Shown: piece by piece, positions 25,430-35,093 of the stretch
How positions within the stretch are numbered: position 1 is the first letter of the stretch
Layout: each line of letters begins with the position of its first letter
Assembly: GCF_019795295.1 (NCBI RefSeq)
Contig: NZ_JAIMCG010000018.1
Span: 1 to 64,000 of the forward strand
Length of the DNA stretch: 64,000 nucleotides
Source: Cupriavidus sp. AU9028
Lineage (GTDB): Bacteria; Pseudomonadota; Gammaproteobacteria; Burkholderiales; Burkholderiaceae
Direction: 5' to 3'
Position numbers and translations under genes: made by a program
The notes under the pieces: generated by a model
Database searches by the model: none
Told to the model about the DNA's origin: nothing
The model's input: only the letters and a program-made list of their open reading frames with translations

Positions 25430-26202
25430 TGCGCCACCCATCCTCCATCCATGTTCCACGCCGCCCCTCGCACCTGCGCGGCGGCATCGCTGGCCAGGAA
25501 CACCGCCAGCGCGCCGAGCTCCTGCGGCGTGACGAACTGGCCCGAGGGCTGCTTCTCCATCACCAGTTCGCGCTTGGCCTGCTCGACCGGGATGCCCTCG
25601 CGCTCGGCGCGCGCATCGACCTGCTTCTGCACCAGCGGCGTCAGCACCCAGCCGGGGCAGATCGCGTTGGCCGTGATGCCGGTCTGCGCCGTCTCCAGCG
25701 CGGTGACCTTGGTCAGCCCGACGATGCCGTGCTTGGCCGCGACATAGGCCGACTTCTGGGCCGACGCCACCAGCCCGTGCGCCGACGCGATATTGATGAT
25801 GCGGCCCCAGTTCTTCTGCTTCATGCCGGGCAGGGCCAGCCGCGTGGTGTGGAAGGCCGAGGTCAGGTTGATGGCGATCACCGCGTCCCAGCGCTCGACC
25901 GGGAAGTCCTCGATGTTGGCCACATGCTGGATGCCGGCGTTGTTGACGAGGATATCGACGCCACCGAACTCGCTGTCCGCGTAGCGCATCATCTCCTCGA
26001 TCTCCGCGGGCCGGCTCATGTCGGCGCCGTGATAGCCGACGCGGATGCCGTTGCCAGCCTGCTCGGCCTCGCGGCGGGCGCCGTCGGCGTCGCCGAAGCC
26101 ATTGAGGATCAGGTTCGCGCCCTGCGCGGCCAGTGCCTGTGCGATGCCCAGACCGATACCACTGGTCGAGCCGGTGACCAGCGCCGTCTTGCCCTTCAGC
26201 AT
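25426..26202 (-). CDS. bdhA: 3-hydroxybutyrate dehydrogenase
   Basis: 258-residue short-chain dehydrogenase oxidising D-3-hydroxybutyrate to acetoacetate with NAD+. The cofactor motif TGSTSGIGLG is at 10-19, NNAG near 87-90, and the catalytic Ser-Tyr-Lys set is in ASAHGLVAS and SAYVAAKHG. LETAQTGITANAICPGWVLT and the C-terminal GAAWNMDGGWVAQ are hallmarks of the PhaZ/PHB-pathway enzyme. With scoAB it forms the route from polyhydroxybutyrate monomer to acetoacetyl-CoA. Divergent from an alpha/beta hydrolase. Confidence 0.94.
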   Translation of the reverse strand: MLKGKTALVTGSTSGIGLGIAQALAAQGANLILNGFGDADGARREAEQAGNGIRVGYHGADMSRPAEIEEMMRYADSEFGGVDILVNNAGIQHVANIEDFPVERWDAVIAINLTSAFHTTRLALPGMKQKNWGRIINIASAHGLVASAQKSAYVAAKHGIVGLTKVTALETAQTGITANAICPGWVLTPLVQKQVDARAEREGIPVEQAKRELVMEKQPSGQFVTPQELGALAVFLASDAAAQVRGAAWNMDGGWVAQ

Positions 26203-26350
26203 GGTTGCCTCCGTCGAGTAGGGTGAATGGCGCGGCGAATCCCGCCAGCGCCGCCGCCTGGCACTGCGGCCTCATCGTGTTGCCTGCCCCGGCGCCGCGG
26301 GAGCGCAAGGACACGGATGCGCGGCCACGTCGGCCAGGTCGGCTTGTCGC

Positions 26351-26374
26351 ATTGTAGCGCCGGGGGCGTACAAT
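26351..26374. promoter_or_regulatory. Divergent -10 hexamers between bdhA and the alpha/beta hydrolase
   Basis: On the minus strand TACAAT reads at 26356-26351 (toward bdhA) and on the plus strand TACAAT at 26369-26374 (toward the hydrolase, 79 bases before its ATG). Both are good -10 matches; -35 boxes are not clear. Confidence 0.45.
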
Positions 26375-26452
26375 CCGGCTTTACCCATCCGCCCCGCCAG
26401 GGGCTGTCATCGACGCCGGCACCGGCGTCCGCCACAAGAGAGGGGAGTGAGA

Positions 26453-27337
26453 ATGTCAGCCAGTCCGCGCCTCGGCTTTGTCCAGTGCTTCAGTCCCGCG
26501 GGCTTGCACCGCATGGCCTATCACGAGTGGGGGGACCCGGCCAACCCGAAGGTCCTGCTGTGCGTGCACGGGCTGACCCGCACCGGCCGCGATTTCGACG
26601 CCCTCGCGCGCGAGATGTGCGGCGAGTACCGGGTGGTCTGCCCCGATGTCGCCGGACGCGGCAACTCCGATCGCCTGGCCGATCCACGCCATTACATCGT
26701 GCCGCAGTACGTGTCCGACATGGTCACGCTGATCGCCCGGCTGCAGGTCGAGAAGGTCGACTGGTTCGGTACCTCGATGGGCGGCCTGATCGGCATGGGC
26801 CTTGCGGGCTTGCCCGGCAGTCCCGTGCGCAAGCTGCTGCTCAACGATGTCGGTCCACGCATCGCGCCGTCGGCGCTGGAGCGCATCGGCGCCTACCTCG
26901 GGTTGCCGGTGCGCTTTCGCACCTTCGAGGAAGGGCTTGCTTACCTCCAGACCATCAGCGCTTCCTTCGGCCGGCACACCCCGGAGCAGTGGCGCGAGCT
27001 GAATGCCGCTATCCTGAAGCCGGTGCAGGGCAACGAAGGGCTGGAATGGGGGCTGCATTACGACCCGGCGCTGGCCGAGCCCTTCCGCGGCATCACCCCG
27101 GAAATGGCGGCGGCCTCCGAGGCCGCGATGTGGCGATTCTTCGAGGCGATCCAGGCGCCCGTGCTGATCGTGCGCGGCGCGCAATCGGACCTGCTGACGC
27201 GCGAGACGACGGCCGAAATGGTGCAGCGCGGCCAGTCGGTGCGCTCGATCGAGATCGAGGATGTCGGCCACGCGCCGACCTTCGTCGATCCGGCGCAGAT
27301 CGCCATCGCCAGGGACTTTTTTCTCGGCGCCGGCTGA
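26453..27337 (+). CDS. Alpha/beta hydrolase
   Basis: 294-residue cytoplasmic hydrolase. The oxyanion motif appears in LLCVHGLTRTGRDF, the nucleophile elbow in FGTSMGGLIGMG (Ser of G-T-S-M-G), an acid in IVRGAQSDLL, and the catalytic His in IEDVGHAPTFV. The sequence suits the esterase/haloalkane-dehalogenase-like branch, but the substrate is unknown. GGGGAG precedes ATG 26453; a GTG at 26447 is a less likely start. A RidA-family gene follows 70 bases later. Confidence 0.85.
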   Translation: MSASPRLGFVQCFSPAGLHRMAYHEWGDPANPKVLLCVHGLTRTGRDFDALAREMCGEYRVVCPDVAGRGNSDRLADPRHYIVPQYVSDMVTLIARLQVEKVDWFGTSMGGLIGMGLAGLPGSPVRKLLLNDVGPRIAPSALERIGAYLGLPVRFRTFEEGLAYLQTISASFGRHTPEQWRELNAAILKPVQGNEGLEWGLHYDPALAEPFRGITPEMAAASEAAMWRFFEAIQAPVLIVRGAQSDLLTRETTAEMVQRGQSVRSIEIEDVGHAPTFVDPAQIAIARDFFLGAG

Positions 27338-27407
27338 TTCGGTCGGCACCGCATCGAACCTGAAACACGCGCCCGACGCGAGGGCGCGACAGCATCGAAT
27401 CCACACC

Positions 27408-27770
27408 ATGAGCACTGAACTGAAGCGCGCCCACGTCGGCAAACGCCTCTCCGAATACGCCGTCTACAACGGTGTCGTCTATCTGGGCGGCCAGGTCCCC
27501 GAGGTCAATCCCGAGGCGGATTTCCGCGCGCAGACCCGCGAGGTGCTGGGTCATATCGACCGCCTGCTGGCCGAGGCCGGCAGCGACAAGACCCGCATCC
27601 TGACCTGCCAGATCTTCCTGGCCGACATCGCGCTGATCGGCCAGATGAACGAGGTCTGGGACGAGTGGGTGCCGCAGGGCAATACGCCGCCGCGCGCCAC
27701 CGTGGAGGCGAAGCTGGCCGATCCGCGCTATCTGATCGAGGTGGTGGTCAGCGCGGCATTGAACGCATAG
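27408..27770 (+). CDS. RidA/YjgF-family protein
   Basis: 120-residue member of the Rid family, whose RidA branch hydrolyses reactive enamine/imine intermediates. It has LGGQVPEVNPEADF, ILTCQIFLADIALIGQMNEVW and PPRATVEAKLADP, where the Arg of PPRATV is the residue conserved in active RidA. Members of this particular sub-branch (with VPEVNP in place of the classic IPLDP) are not characterised. Ends just before another copy of the G/C-rich repeat. Confidence 0.88.
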   Translation: MSTELKRAHVGKRLSEYAVYNGVVYLGGQVPEVNPEADFRAQTREVLGHIDRLLAEAGSDKTRILTCQIFLADIALIGQMNEVWDEWVPQGNTPPRATVEAKLADPRYLIEVVVSAALNA

Positions 27771-27796
27771 GCGACAGCGCCGCGCTGACCTCGGCC

Positions 27797-27838
27797 TGCC
27801 CCTCTCCCGTCCGCGGGAGAGGGGCAGGGGGAGAGGGC
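27797..27838. repeat. G/C-rich palindromic repeat unit
   Basis: TGCCCCTCTCCCGTCCGCGG then GAGAGGGGCAGGGGGAGAGG: stem CCCCTCTCCCG pairs with CGGGAGAGGGG around a short loop. Same family as 3676-3795; lies between the RidA-like gene and relA. Confidence 0.75.
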
Positions 27839-27898
27839 GCCGGAGAGAGAGGGAAAGCGCGGCAGCAGCATGGTTGAAGGCGGAGAGATCTTGTCGAG

Positions 27899-30121
27899 AT
27901 GGTGACGTCGACCGATGTAACGGGGCAGACGGCGGGAACGCCGGACGTGGCCCTGGTCGAGCAGGCGCTGGCGTTCGCCCGCGAGCGGGGCAGCGAGACG
28001 ACGCTGCCCACCGGCGAAGGCGTGGTGTCGCATGCGGAGGGGATGCTGCGCATCCTCGATGGCCTGCGCGTGGATGATGCCGCGCGGGCGGCGGCCTGCC
28101 TGTTTGCCGTCGCCGCCTTCGTGCCCGATACCGAGGGCGAGATCGCGACACGCTTCGGCGACGAAGTGGCACGGCTGGTCAACGGCGTGCGCGAACTGCT
28201 GCGCATCGGCGCCATCGCGGTCAATCGCGAAGAGGTCGCCGAGCCCTCCCGGGACCAGGTGCAGGCGCGCCACGAGCAGGTCGAGGCGCTGCGCAAGATG
28301 CTGCTGGCCTTCGCCCAGGATATCCGCGTCGTGCTGGTGCGGCTGGCGTCCCGCCTGCAGACGCTGCGCTGGCTCGCGCAGACCAAGACCCCGCCGCTGC
28401 CCGGCGTCGCGCGGGAAACGCTGGACATCTACGCGCCGCTGGCCAACCGGCTCGGCATCTGGCAGATGAAGTGGGAGCTGGAGGACCTGGCCTTCCGCTT
28501 CGAGCAGCCCGATACCTACAAGCGGATCGCGCGCCTGCTGGACGAAAAGCGCATCGAGCGCGAAGGCTATATCGCGCAGGCGATCGAGCGCCTGCAGCAG
28601 GAGCTCGCCGCGGCCGGCATTCGTGCCGAGGTCAGCGGCCGGCCCAAGCACATCTACAGCATCTGGAAGAAGATGCGCGGCAAGAACGTCGACTTCGCCG
28701 ACCTCTATGACGTGCGCGCCTTCCGGGTGATCGTCGACGACATCAAGGACTGCTATGCGGTGCTCGGCATCGTGCACCACGTCTGGCAGCCGATCCCGCG
28801 CGAGTTCGACGACTACATCTCGCGCCCCAAGCCCAACGGCTACAAGTCGCTGCATACGGTGGTGATCGGCGACGACGGCCGCGCATTCGAAGTGCAGATC
28901 CGCACGCAGGAGATGCACCACTTCGCCGAGTACGGCATCGCAGCGCACTGGCGCTACAAGGAGGCCGGCGCCAAGGCCTATGCGGGGCAGGTGCTGGCCA
29001 ACGAGAGCTACGACGAGAAGATCGCCTGGCTGCGGCAACTGCTCGCGTGGAAGGACGATGCCGACCACACCGTCGCCCACGACGAATCGCCCTGGGAGCA
29101 GCTCAAGCACGCGGCGATCGACGACCATATCTACACGCTGACGCCGCAGGCCCGCGTGGTGGCGCTGCCCCAGGGCGCGACCCCGGTCGACTTCGCCTAC
29201 TACCTGCATACCGACCTCGGCCACCGCTGCCGCGGCGCCCGCGTGGACGGTGCGATGGTCCCGCTCAATACGCCGCTGAAGAACGGGCAGACGGTCGAGA
29301 TCATTGCCGTCAAGCAGGGCGGGCCGTCGCGCGACTGGCTCAATCCGGATCTCGGTTACCTCGCCAGCCCCCGTGCGCGCGCCAAGGTGCGGGCCTGGTT
29401 CAACGCGCTGGACTCGCAGGAGACGCTGGCGCAGGGGCGCGCGCTGATCGACAAGACGCTGCAGCGCGAGGGCAAGACCGCCGTCAACCTGGATGCGCTG
29501 GCGGCGCGTTGCGGCTTCAAGGGGCCCGACGAACTCTATGCGGCGGTGGCCAAGGAAGAATACAGCCTGCGCCACGTCGAGCACGCGCTGCGCCACCCCG
29601 AGGGGGAGGAGCGTTCGCCCATCGACGAGGAAGCGGCGGTCACCAAGAAGAGCCGCGCGACCAGTGTCGCGCGCGGCGCCAAGAGCGGTGTGCTGGTGGT
29701 CGGCGTCGATTCGCTGATGACGCAGATGTCGCGCTGCTGCAAGCCGGCGCCGCCGGACGACATCGTGGGGTTCGTCACGCGCGGACGCGGCGTCTCGATC
29801 CATCGCCGGCAATGCACCACGTTCCAGCAGCTGTCCGCGCGTGCCCCCGAGCGGGTGATCCACACCGAGTGGGGCATCAAGAGCGACGCCGTCTATCCGG
29901 TCGGCATCCAGGTCGAGGCCATCGACCGCCAGGGCTTGCTGCGCGACATCTCGGAGGTGCTTTCGCGCGAGAAGATCAATGTGACTGGCGTGAAGACGCT
30001 GAGCAGCAAGGGCGTGGCGAAGATGCAGTTCACCGCCGAGGTGTCCGAGGCGACGCAGCTGCAACGCGCGATGCAGATCATCGAAGAGGTGGCAGGGGTA
30101 TTGCAGGCAAAACGGAAGTGA
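27899..30121 (+). CDS. relA: GTP pyrophosphokinase RelA (ppGpp synthetase I)
   Basis: Ribosome-associated stringent-response enzyme making (p)ppGpp. The 740-residue protein has a degenerate hydrolase domain (no HD pair in about 40-180), the synthetase domain with YSIWKKM and the RelA-type EFDD signature (near 302-305, where bifunctional SpoT has RxKD), a TGS domain, a zinc-finger-like domain with the CC pair at 613-614 (SRCCKPAPPDD) and a C-terminal ACT domain. It is therefore synthetase-only. The ribosome site is weak, but no better start is seen. A tRNA-Val promoter is embedded at its 3' end. Confidence 0.96.
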   Translation: MVTSTDVTGQTAGTPDVALVEQALAFARERGSETTLPTGEGVVSHAEGMLRILDGLRVDDAARAAACLFAVAAFVPDTEGEIATRFGDEVARLVNGVRELLRIGAIAVNREEVAEPSRDQVQARHEQVEALRKMLLAFAQDIRVVLVRLASRLQTLRWLAQTKTPPLPGVARETLDIYAPLANRLGIWQMKWELEDLAFRFEQPDTYKRIARLLDEKRIEREGYIAQAIERLQQELAAAGIRAEVSGRPKHIYSIWKKMRGKNVDFADLYDVRAFRVIVDDIKDCYAVLGIVHHVWQPIPREFDDYISRPKPNGYKSLHTVVIGDDGRAFEVQIRTQEMHHFAEYGIAAHWRYKEAGAKAYAGQVLANESYDEKIAWLRQLLAWKDDADHTVAHDESPWEQLKHAAIDDHIYTLTPQARVVALPQGATPVDFAYYLHTDLGHRCRGARVDGAMVPLNTPLKNGQTVEIIAVKQGGPSRDWLNPDLGYLASPRARAKVRAWFNALDSQETLAQGRALIDKTLQREGKTAVNLDALAARCGFKGPDELYAAVAKEEYSLRHVEHALRHPEGEERSPIDEEAAVTKKSRATSVARGAKSGVLVVGVDSLMTQMSRCCKPAPPDDIVGFVTRGRGVSIHRRQCTTFQQLSARAPERVIHTEWGIKSDAVYPVGIQVEAIDRQGLLRDISEVLSREKINVTGVKTLSSKGVAKMQFTAEVSEATQLQRAMQIIEEVAGVLQAKRK

Positions 30122-30130
30122 TGCTATACT
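30101..30130 (+). promoter_or_regulatory. tRNA-Val promoter
   Basis: TTGCAG at 30101-30106 and TATACT at 30125-30130 with an 18-base spacer, 13 bases before the tRNA. The -35 lies within the last relA codons. Confidence 0.6.
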
Positions 30131-30142
30131 TGCGTCTTCACT

Positions 30143-30219
30143 AGGCTCGTAGCTCAGCTGGTTAGAGCACCACCTTGACATGGTGGGGGTCGTTGGTTCG
30201 AGTCCAATCGAGCCTACCA
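30143..30219 (+). tRNA. tRNA-Val (GAC)
   Basis: 77-base cloverleaf: acceptor AGGCTCG (30143-30149) pairs with CGAGCCT (30209-30215), then A and encoded CCA. Anticodon stem CCACC/GGTGG around TTGACAT gives anticodon GAC. T-arm contains GGTTCGAGTCC. Confidence 0.96.
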
Positions 30220-30388
30220 ACGAATTGCAGTACAGGCAGTACCCGGAAGTTGAAGTTCAACCCCGACAAACGGAACGAAGACGCCATGGTTATGACACCG
30301 CGAACTACTACCGCTGGCAAGCGACAGTAGTCGAGGTGCGCATTCGTCCCGAATTGTCCCGAGGGTTCTCGGGGTGAAATTCAGAAAA
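30220..30388 (+). other. Unassigned stretch between tRNA-Val and its terminator
   Basis: 169 bases without a supported gene. It contains a perfect hairpin CCCGAG-GGTT-CTCGGG at 30358-30373, 15 bases before the terminator hairpin. An open frame crosses it but starts inside the tRNA, so it is not called. It may be the tRNA 3' trailer or a small RNA. Confidence 0.4.
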
Positions 30389-30413
30389 ACGCGGCCTTGG
30401 CCGCGTTTTTTTT
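30389..30413 (+). terminator. Rho-independent terminator downstream of tRNA-Val
   Basis: Stem ACGCGGCC (30389-30396), 2-base loop TT, GGCCGCGT (30399-30406), then a T run. Confidence 0.88.
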
Positions 30414-30614
30414 CGTCTGTCGCCTGCCAGCGTCCTGATAATCTGCCGGGCGCCCGTCTCGACGGGCAGCCCATCGAACGTCGTTGCGACGCTTCGGCCG
30501 ACGCCGGCGATTGCTGGCGCAAGGTGCCGAGGCCGGCGCAACCGCTCCGTCGCAATTGCTGTACACCGCCCGTGCCACAGGCCGGCCGTGGCGGAACCCT
30601 GTTAGAGGTGCAAG
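30414..30614 (+). other. Leader region of thrS
   Basis: 201 bases with no gene. Contains hairpin-forming GGGCGCCCGTCTCGACGGGC near 30448-30467. No clear T-box (not expected in this group) and no strong promoter is seen. Confidence 0.3.
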
Positions 30615-32522
30615 ATGATCGCAATCACGCTGCCGGATGGCTCCCGCCGCGAATACCCCGAACCGGTGACGGTCGCCCAGGTCGCCCAGAGCATTGGCGC
30701 CGGTCTGGCCAAGGCCGCGCTGGCCGGCAAGGTCGACGGCAAGCTGGTCGATACCAGCTACCTGATCGACCGCGACGCGCAGGTGTCCATCGTCACGGAC
30801 AAGGACCCGGAAGGGGTTGACGTGATCCGCCATTCGACGGCGCACCTGCTGGCCTACGCCGTCAAGTCGCTGTATCCCGATGCCCAGGTCACGATCGGCC
30901 CGGTGATCGACAACGGCTTCTACTACGACTTCTCGTACAAGCGTCCCTTCACGCCCGAAGATCTGGCCGCGATCGAGAAGAAGATGGCCGAGCTGGCGAA
31001 GAAGGATGAGCCGGTGACGCGCGAGGTCTGGAGCCGCGACGAGGCCGTGCGTCTGTTCGAGTCGATGGGCGAGAAGTACAAGGCCGAGATCATCGCGTCG
31101 ATTCCGCAGGACGAGCAGATCGGCCTGTATCGCGAGGGCGAGTTCGTCGACCTCTGCCGCGGCCCGCACGTTCCGTCGACGGGCAAGCTGAAGGTCTTCA
31201 AGCTGATGAAGGTCGCCGGTGCCTATTGGCGCGGCGATTCGAACAACGAGATGCTGCAGCGGATCTATGGCACGGCCTGGGCAAAGAAGGAAGACCAGGA
31301 AGCCTACCTGCACATGCTGGAAGAAGCCGAGAAGCGCGACCACCGCAAGCTCGGCAAGCAGCTGGACCTGTTCCACCTGCAGGAAGAGGCGCCGGGCATG
31401 GTGTTCTGGCACCCCAAGGGCTGGCAGGTCTGGCAGGCGGTCGAGCAATACATGCGGGGCCGGCTGACGGAGGCGGGCTACGACGAAGTGCGCACGCCGC
31501 AGGTGATGGACCGTACGCTGTGGGAAAAGTCGGGCCACTGGGCGAACTACAAGGAAAACATGTTCGTCACGGAGTCGGAAAAGCGCGACTACGCGATCAA
31601 GCCGATGAACTGCCCGGGCCATGTGCAGATCTTCAACCACGGCCTGCGCTCGTACCGCGACCTGCCGCTGCGCCTGGCCGAGTTCGGCTCCTGCCACCGC
31701 AACGAGCCGTCCGGCGCGCTGCATGGCCTGATGCGCGTGCGCGGCTTCGTGCAGGATGACGCCCATATCTTCTGCACGGAGGAGCAGATCGTCGCCGAGG
31801 CCAAGGCCTTCAATGAACTGGCCTTCGCCGTCTATGACGATTTCGGCTTCAAGGACGTCGCCGTCAAGCTGTCGCTGCGGCCGGCGCAGCGCGCGGGCTC
31901 GGACGAGATCTGGGATCACGCCGAGGAAGGCCTGCGCCTGGCGCTGCGTGCCTGCGGCGTCGAATGGGAGGAGCTGCCGGGCGAGGGCGCGTTCTATGGC
32001 CCGAAGGTCGAGTACCACATCAAGGACGCGATCGGCCGCTCGTGGCAATGTGGCACGCTGCAGCTGGATCTGGTGCTGCCCGAGCGTCTGGGTGCTGAAT
32101 ACGTCGCAGAGGACAACGGCCGCAAGCGGCCGGTCATGCTGCACCGGGCCATCCTGGGTTCCTTCGAGCGCTTCCTGGGCATCCTGCTGGAGAACCACGC
32201 GGGCGCGCTGCCGGCCTGGCTCGCTCCGGAGCAGGTCGTGGTGATGAACATCGCCGAGGCGCAGGCGGAATACGCAGCAAATGTCGTGGAACTGCTGCGA
32301 AAACAAGGGTTTAGGGCCAAGGCGGATTTGCGCAACGAGAAAATTACGTATAAAATCCGCGAGCACTCGCTCCAGAAGATTCCGTACCTGATCGTGGTCG
32401 GAGACAAGGAGCGGGACGCCAATCAAGTGGCCGTGCGTGCCCGTGGCAACGTGGATCTGGGGGTAATGCCCGTCTCCGCGTTTGTGGACCGTCTGCAGAA
32501 CGACGTCGCCAACAAGGCCTGA
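30615..32522 (+). CDS. thrS: Threonine-tRNA ligase
   Basis: Class II aminoacyl-tRNA synthetase charging tRNA-Thr. The 635-residue protein has the N-terminal TGS domain (1-62, [14 protein letters not shown]), an editing domain with [10 protein letters not shown] and DGFYYDF-like NGFYYDFSY, the catalytic core with [10 protein letters not shown] (zinc Cys), [20 protein letters not shown] (motif 2) and [17 protein letters not shown] (motif 3), and the anticodon-binding domain. It heads the thrS-infC-rpmI-rplT-pheST-ihfA cluster in the standard proteobacterial order. Confidence 0.97.
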   Translation: MIAITLPDGSRREYPEPVTVAQVAQSIGAGLAKAALAGKVDGKLVDTSYLIDRDAQVSIVTDKDPEGVDVIRHSTAHLLAYAVKSLYPDAQVTIGPVIDNGFYYDFSYKRPFTPEDLAAIEKKMAELAKKDEPVTREVWSRDEAVRLFESMGEKYKAEIIASIPQDEQIGLYREGEFVDLCRGPHVPSTGKLKVFKLMKVAGAYWRGDSNNEMLQRIYGTAWAKKEDQEAYLHMLEEAEKRDHRKLGKQLDLFHLQEEAPGMVFWHPKGWQVWQAVEQYMRGRLTEAGYDEVRTPQVMDRTLWEKSGHWANYKENMFVTESEKRDYAIKPMNCPGHVQIFNHGLRSYRDLPLRLAEFGSCHRNEPSGALHGLMRVRGFVQDDAHIFCTEEQIVAEAKAFNELAFAVYDDFGFKDVAVKLSLRPAQRAGSDEIWDHAEEGLRLALRACGVEWEELPGEGAFYGPKVEYHIKDAIGRSWQCGTLQLDLVLPERLGAEYVAEDNGRKRPVMLHRAILGSFERFLGILLENHAGALPAWLAPEQVVVMNIAEAQAEYAANVVELLRKQGFRAKADLRNEKITYKIREHSLQKIPYLIVVGDKERDANQVAVRARGNVDLGVMPVSAFVDRLQNDVANKA

Positions 32523-32567
32523 AGGGAAGTGCACGGCTTGTTTTTTTTCTTCGTGAGGTAACGGAAC

Positions 32568-33089
32568 ATCGCTACGGACAAAGGACATCGCATCAACCGG
32601 GAGATCAGTGCGCCCGAAGTGCGGCTGGTCGGGGTTGACAACGAGCAGCTTGGCATCGTCAAGTTCATGGACGCATTGCGTCTGGCCGAGGACAAGGACC
32701 TGGATCTGGTGGAGATCGCTCCCAATGCGTCTCCCCCCGTCGTCCGCATCATGGACTACGGCAAGTTCAAGTACGAAGAGTCCAAGCGCGCCCACGAGGC
32801 CAAGCTCAAGCAGAAGATCATCCAGGTGAAGGAAGTCAAATTCCGTCCTGGCACGGATGATGGCGACTACAACGTCAAGCTGCGCAATCTGAAGCGATTC
32901 CTGGAAGACGGCGACAAGACCAAGATCACGCTGCGTTTTCGTGGTCGGGAAATGGCCCACCAGGAGATCGGTGCGCGCGTGCTGGAGCGTCTGAAGGCCG
33001 ATCTGGAGGAAGTGGGTCAGGTCGAGCAGATGCCGAAGATGGAAGGGCGCCAGATGGTCATGGTGCTGTCCCCGAAGAAGAAAAAGTAA
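32568..33089 (+). CDS. infC: Translation initiation factor IF-3
   Basis: IF-3 (173 residues) prevents premature 30S-50S joining and checks start codons. Homology begins upstream of any ATG/GTG/TTG in the right frame: ATC at 32568 followed by codons for [20 protein letters not shown], preceded by GAGGTAA. E. coli infC starts with AUU and is autoregulated because IF-3 rejects non-standard starts; the ATC here implies the same control. The N-domain ([14 protein letters not shown]) and C-domain ([26 protein letters not shown]) are intact. Confidence 0.95.
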   Translation: MATDKGHRINREISAPEVRLVGVDNEQLGIVKFMDALRLAEDKDLDLVEIAPNASPPVVRIMDYGKFKYEESKRAHEAKLKQKIIQVKEVKFRPGTDDGDYNVKLRNLKRFLEDGDKTKITLRFRGREMAHQEIGARVLERLKADLEEVGQVEQMPKMEGRQMVMVLSPKKKK

Positions 33090-33245
33090 GGGTTTTGCGC
33101 GATGGAGCGCCGGTGCGAACCGGCGCCTCGTCGGGCTGAAACGGCGTGGCCCGCTCGCGGGCGCGCAACAACAAGTGGATGCGGGTCTTGCAAGCGTCGG
33201 CGCCAGCCGTCCACCTGCATGCATGTCAAAGAGCTGGAGTTTTTC

Positions 33246-33443
33246 ATGCCGAAGATGAAGACGAAGAAAAGCGCTTCCAAGCGCTTTACTGCACGTCCGA
33301 ACGGTTCGTTCAAGCGTGGCCAGGCCTTCAAGCGTCACATCCTGACCAAGAAGACCACCAAGAACAAGCGTCAACTGCGCGGCACCCAGGACGTCCATGA
33401 GACGAACCTGAAGTCCGTTCGCGCGATGATGCCCTACGCATAA
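33246..33443 (+). CDS. rpmI: 50S ribosomal protein L35
   Basis: 65-residue basic ribosomal protein, [20 protein letters not shown] onward, ending [11 protein letters not shown], a complete and typical bacterial L35. Lies 156 bases after infC and 28 before rplT, the conserved infC-rpmI-rplT order. In E. coli L20 represses this pair; the 156-base gap could hold the equivalent RNA structure, not verified here. Confidence 0.97.
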   Translation: MPKMKTKKSASKRFTARPNGSFKRGQAFKRHILTKKTTKNKRQLRGTQDVHETNLKSVRAMMPYA

Positions 33444-33471
33444 CCCCTGACGACAACGAAAGGAGAATTAC

Positions 33472-33828
33472 ATGCCTCGAGTAAAGCGTGGGGTCACTGC
33501 ACGGGCCCGTCACAAGAAAGTCATCGACGCTGCCAAGGGTTACCGCGGCCGTCGCAATAATGTCTACCGTATCGCCAAGCAGGCGGTCATGCGTGCTGGC
33601 CAGTACGCATACCGCGATCGCCGCAACAAGAAGCGCGTGTTCCGCGCACTCTGGATTGCGCGTATCAATGCCGCGACGCGTGAGCATGGCATGACCTACA
33701 GCGTGTTCATGAACGGTCTGAAGAAGGCCTCGATTGAGCTGGACCGCAAGGTGCTGTCGGACATGGCAATTCACGACAAGCCTGCCTTTGCCGCCATCGT
33801 CAACCAGGTGAAAGCCGCCGTTGCCTGA
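33472..33828 (+). CDS. rplT: 50S ribosomal protein L20
   Basis: 118-residue 23S rRNA-binding assembly protein with the long basic N-terminal helix ([40 protein letters not shown]) and the globular end ([19 protein letters not shown]). Preceded by AAAGGAGA. A strong terminator 82 bases downstream separates it from pheS. Confidence 0.97.
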   Translation: MPRVKRGVTARARHKKVIDAAKGYRGRRNNVYRIAKQAVMRAGQYAYRDRRNKKRVFRALWIARINAATREHGMTYSVFMNGLKKASIELDRKVLSDMAIHDKPAFAAIVNQVKAAVA

Positions 33829-33910
33829 TGCCGGTTCCGGTCGCGCAAGCGACCGGGCGCAAGCATAGACCGCAAGGTCGACCGCGGCCACCGCAAGGGG
33901 CCGCCGAAAC

Positions 33911-33940
33911 GGGGCTCCGCAATGAGCCCCGTTTTTTTTT
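33911..33940 (+). terminator. Rho-independent terminator after rplT
   Basis: GGGGCTC (33911-33917), loop CGCAAT, GAGCCCC (33924-33930), then G and a run of T. Separates the ribosomal genes from pheST. Confidence 0.9.
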
Positions 33941-33992
33941 GGTCCGGCGCCTGCCGGCCACTCGAACACCCAAACTAGCCGTCCACCCCGCC

Positions 33993-35027
33993 ATGTCACT
34001 GGATCCGGATCAAATCGTCGCTGAAGCGCAGTCCGCCTTCGCCGCCGCCACCGACAACGCCACGCTGGAAAACGAGAAAGCCCGCTTTCTCGGCAAGACC
34101 GGTGCGTTGACCGAATTGCTCAAGACGCTGGGCAAGCTCGACCCGGAAACCCGCAAGGAGCAGGGCGCACGGATCAACCAGGCCAAGCAGCAGGTCGAGG
34201 GCGCATTGCAGGCGCGCCGCCAGGCGCTGGCCGACGCGCTGATGAACGAACGGCTGGCCGCCGAAGCGATCGACGTCACGCTGCCCGGACGCGCCGTTGC
34301 GCGCGGCAGCCTGCACCCGGTGATGCGCACCTGGGAACGCGTCGAGCAGATCTTCGGCTCGATCGGCTTCGATGTCGCCGACGGTCCGGAAATCGAGACG
34401 GACTGGATGAACTTCACCGCGCTGAACAACCCGGACAACCATCCGGCGCGTTCGATGCAGGACACCTTCTACGTCGACGGCCGCGACAGCGACGGCAAGC
34501 TGCTGCTGTTGCGCACGCATACCAGCCCGATGCAGGTCCGCTATGCGCGCATGCACGTCGAGAAGTATCGCGGCCAGGACCGGATGCCGCCGATCAAGGT
34601 CATCTGCCCGGGCCGTACCTACCGCGTCGACAGCGACGCCACCCATTCGCCGATGTTCAACCAGGTCGAAGGGCTGTGGATCGGCGAGACCGTCAGCTTC
34701 GCCGACCTGAAGGGCGTCTATACCGATTTCCTGCGCAAGTTCTTCGAGCGCGACGACATCCAGGTGCGCTTCCGCCCGTCGTACTTCCCGTTCACCGAGC
34801 CGTCGGCCGAAATCGACATGGCGTTTGGCAACGGCCGCTGGCTCGAAATCTCCGGCTCCGGCCAGGTGCACCCGAACGTGCTGCGCAACATGGGGCTGGA
34901 CCCCGAGCGCTACATCGGCTTCGCCTTCGGCTCGGGCCTGGAGCGCCTGACCATGCTGCGCTACGGCATCAACGATCTGCGCCTGTTCTTCGAGGGCGAC
35001 GTGCGCTTCCTCAAGCAATTCGCCTGA
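33993..35027 (+). CDS. pheS: Phenylalanine-tRNA ligase alpha subunit
   Basis: 344-residue alpha subunit of the (alpha-beta)2 enzyme. The N-terminal coiled-coil region (about 1-85) is followed by the class II core: [41 protein letters not shown], and motif 3 [21 protein letters not shown] 33993 begins [16 protein letters not shown], as in relatives. pheT follows 66 bases later. Confidence 0.97.
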   Translation: MSLDPDQIVAEAQSAFAAATDNATLENEKARFLGKTGALTELLKTLGKLDPETRKEQGARINQAKQQVEGALQARRQALADALMNERLAAEAIDVTLPGRAVARGSLHPVMRTWERVEQIFGSIGFDVADGPEIETDWMNFTALNNPDNHPARSMQDTFYVDGRDSDGKLLLLRTHTSPMQVRYARMHVEKYRGQDRMPPIKVICPGRTYRVDSDATHSPMFNQVEGLWIGETVSFADLKGVYTDFLRKFFERDDIQVRFRPSYFPFTEPSAEIDMAFGNGRWLEISGSGQVHPNVLRNMGLDPERYIGFAFGSGLERLTMLRYGINDLRLFFEGDVRFLKQFA

Positions 35028-35093
35028 CCTTGCCGCCCCCGCAGCCATCGGCTGCCGCGGCCCAATCTAGAACACCACCGGACCAGTAGCGTC

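Noticed and set aside
30180-30377. 65-codon ORF starting inside tRNA-Val
   Set aside because: Start lies in the tRNA; no family similarity.
32619-33089. infC start at GTG 32619
   Set aside because: Would drop the conserved IF-3 N-terminus that is readable from ATC 32568.
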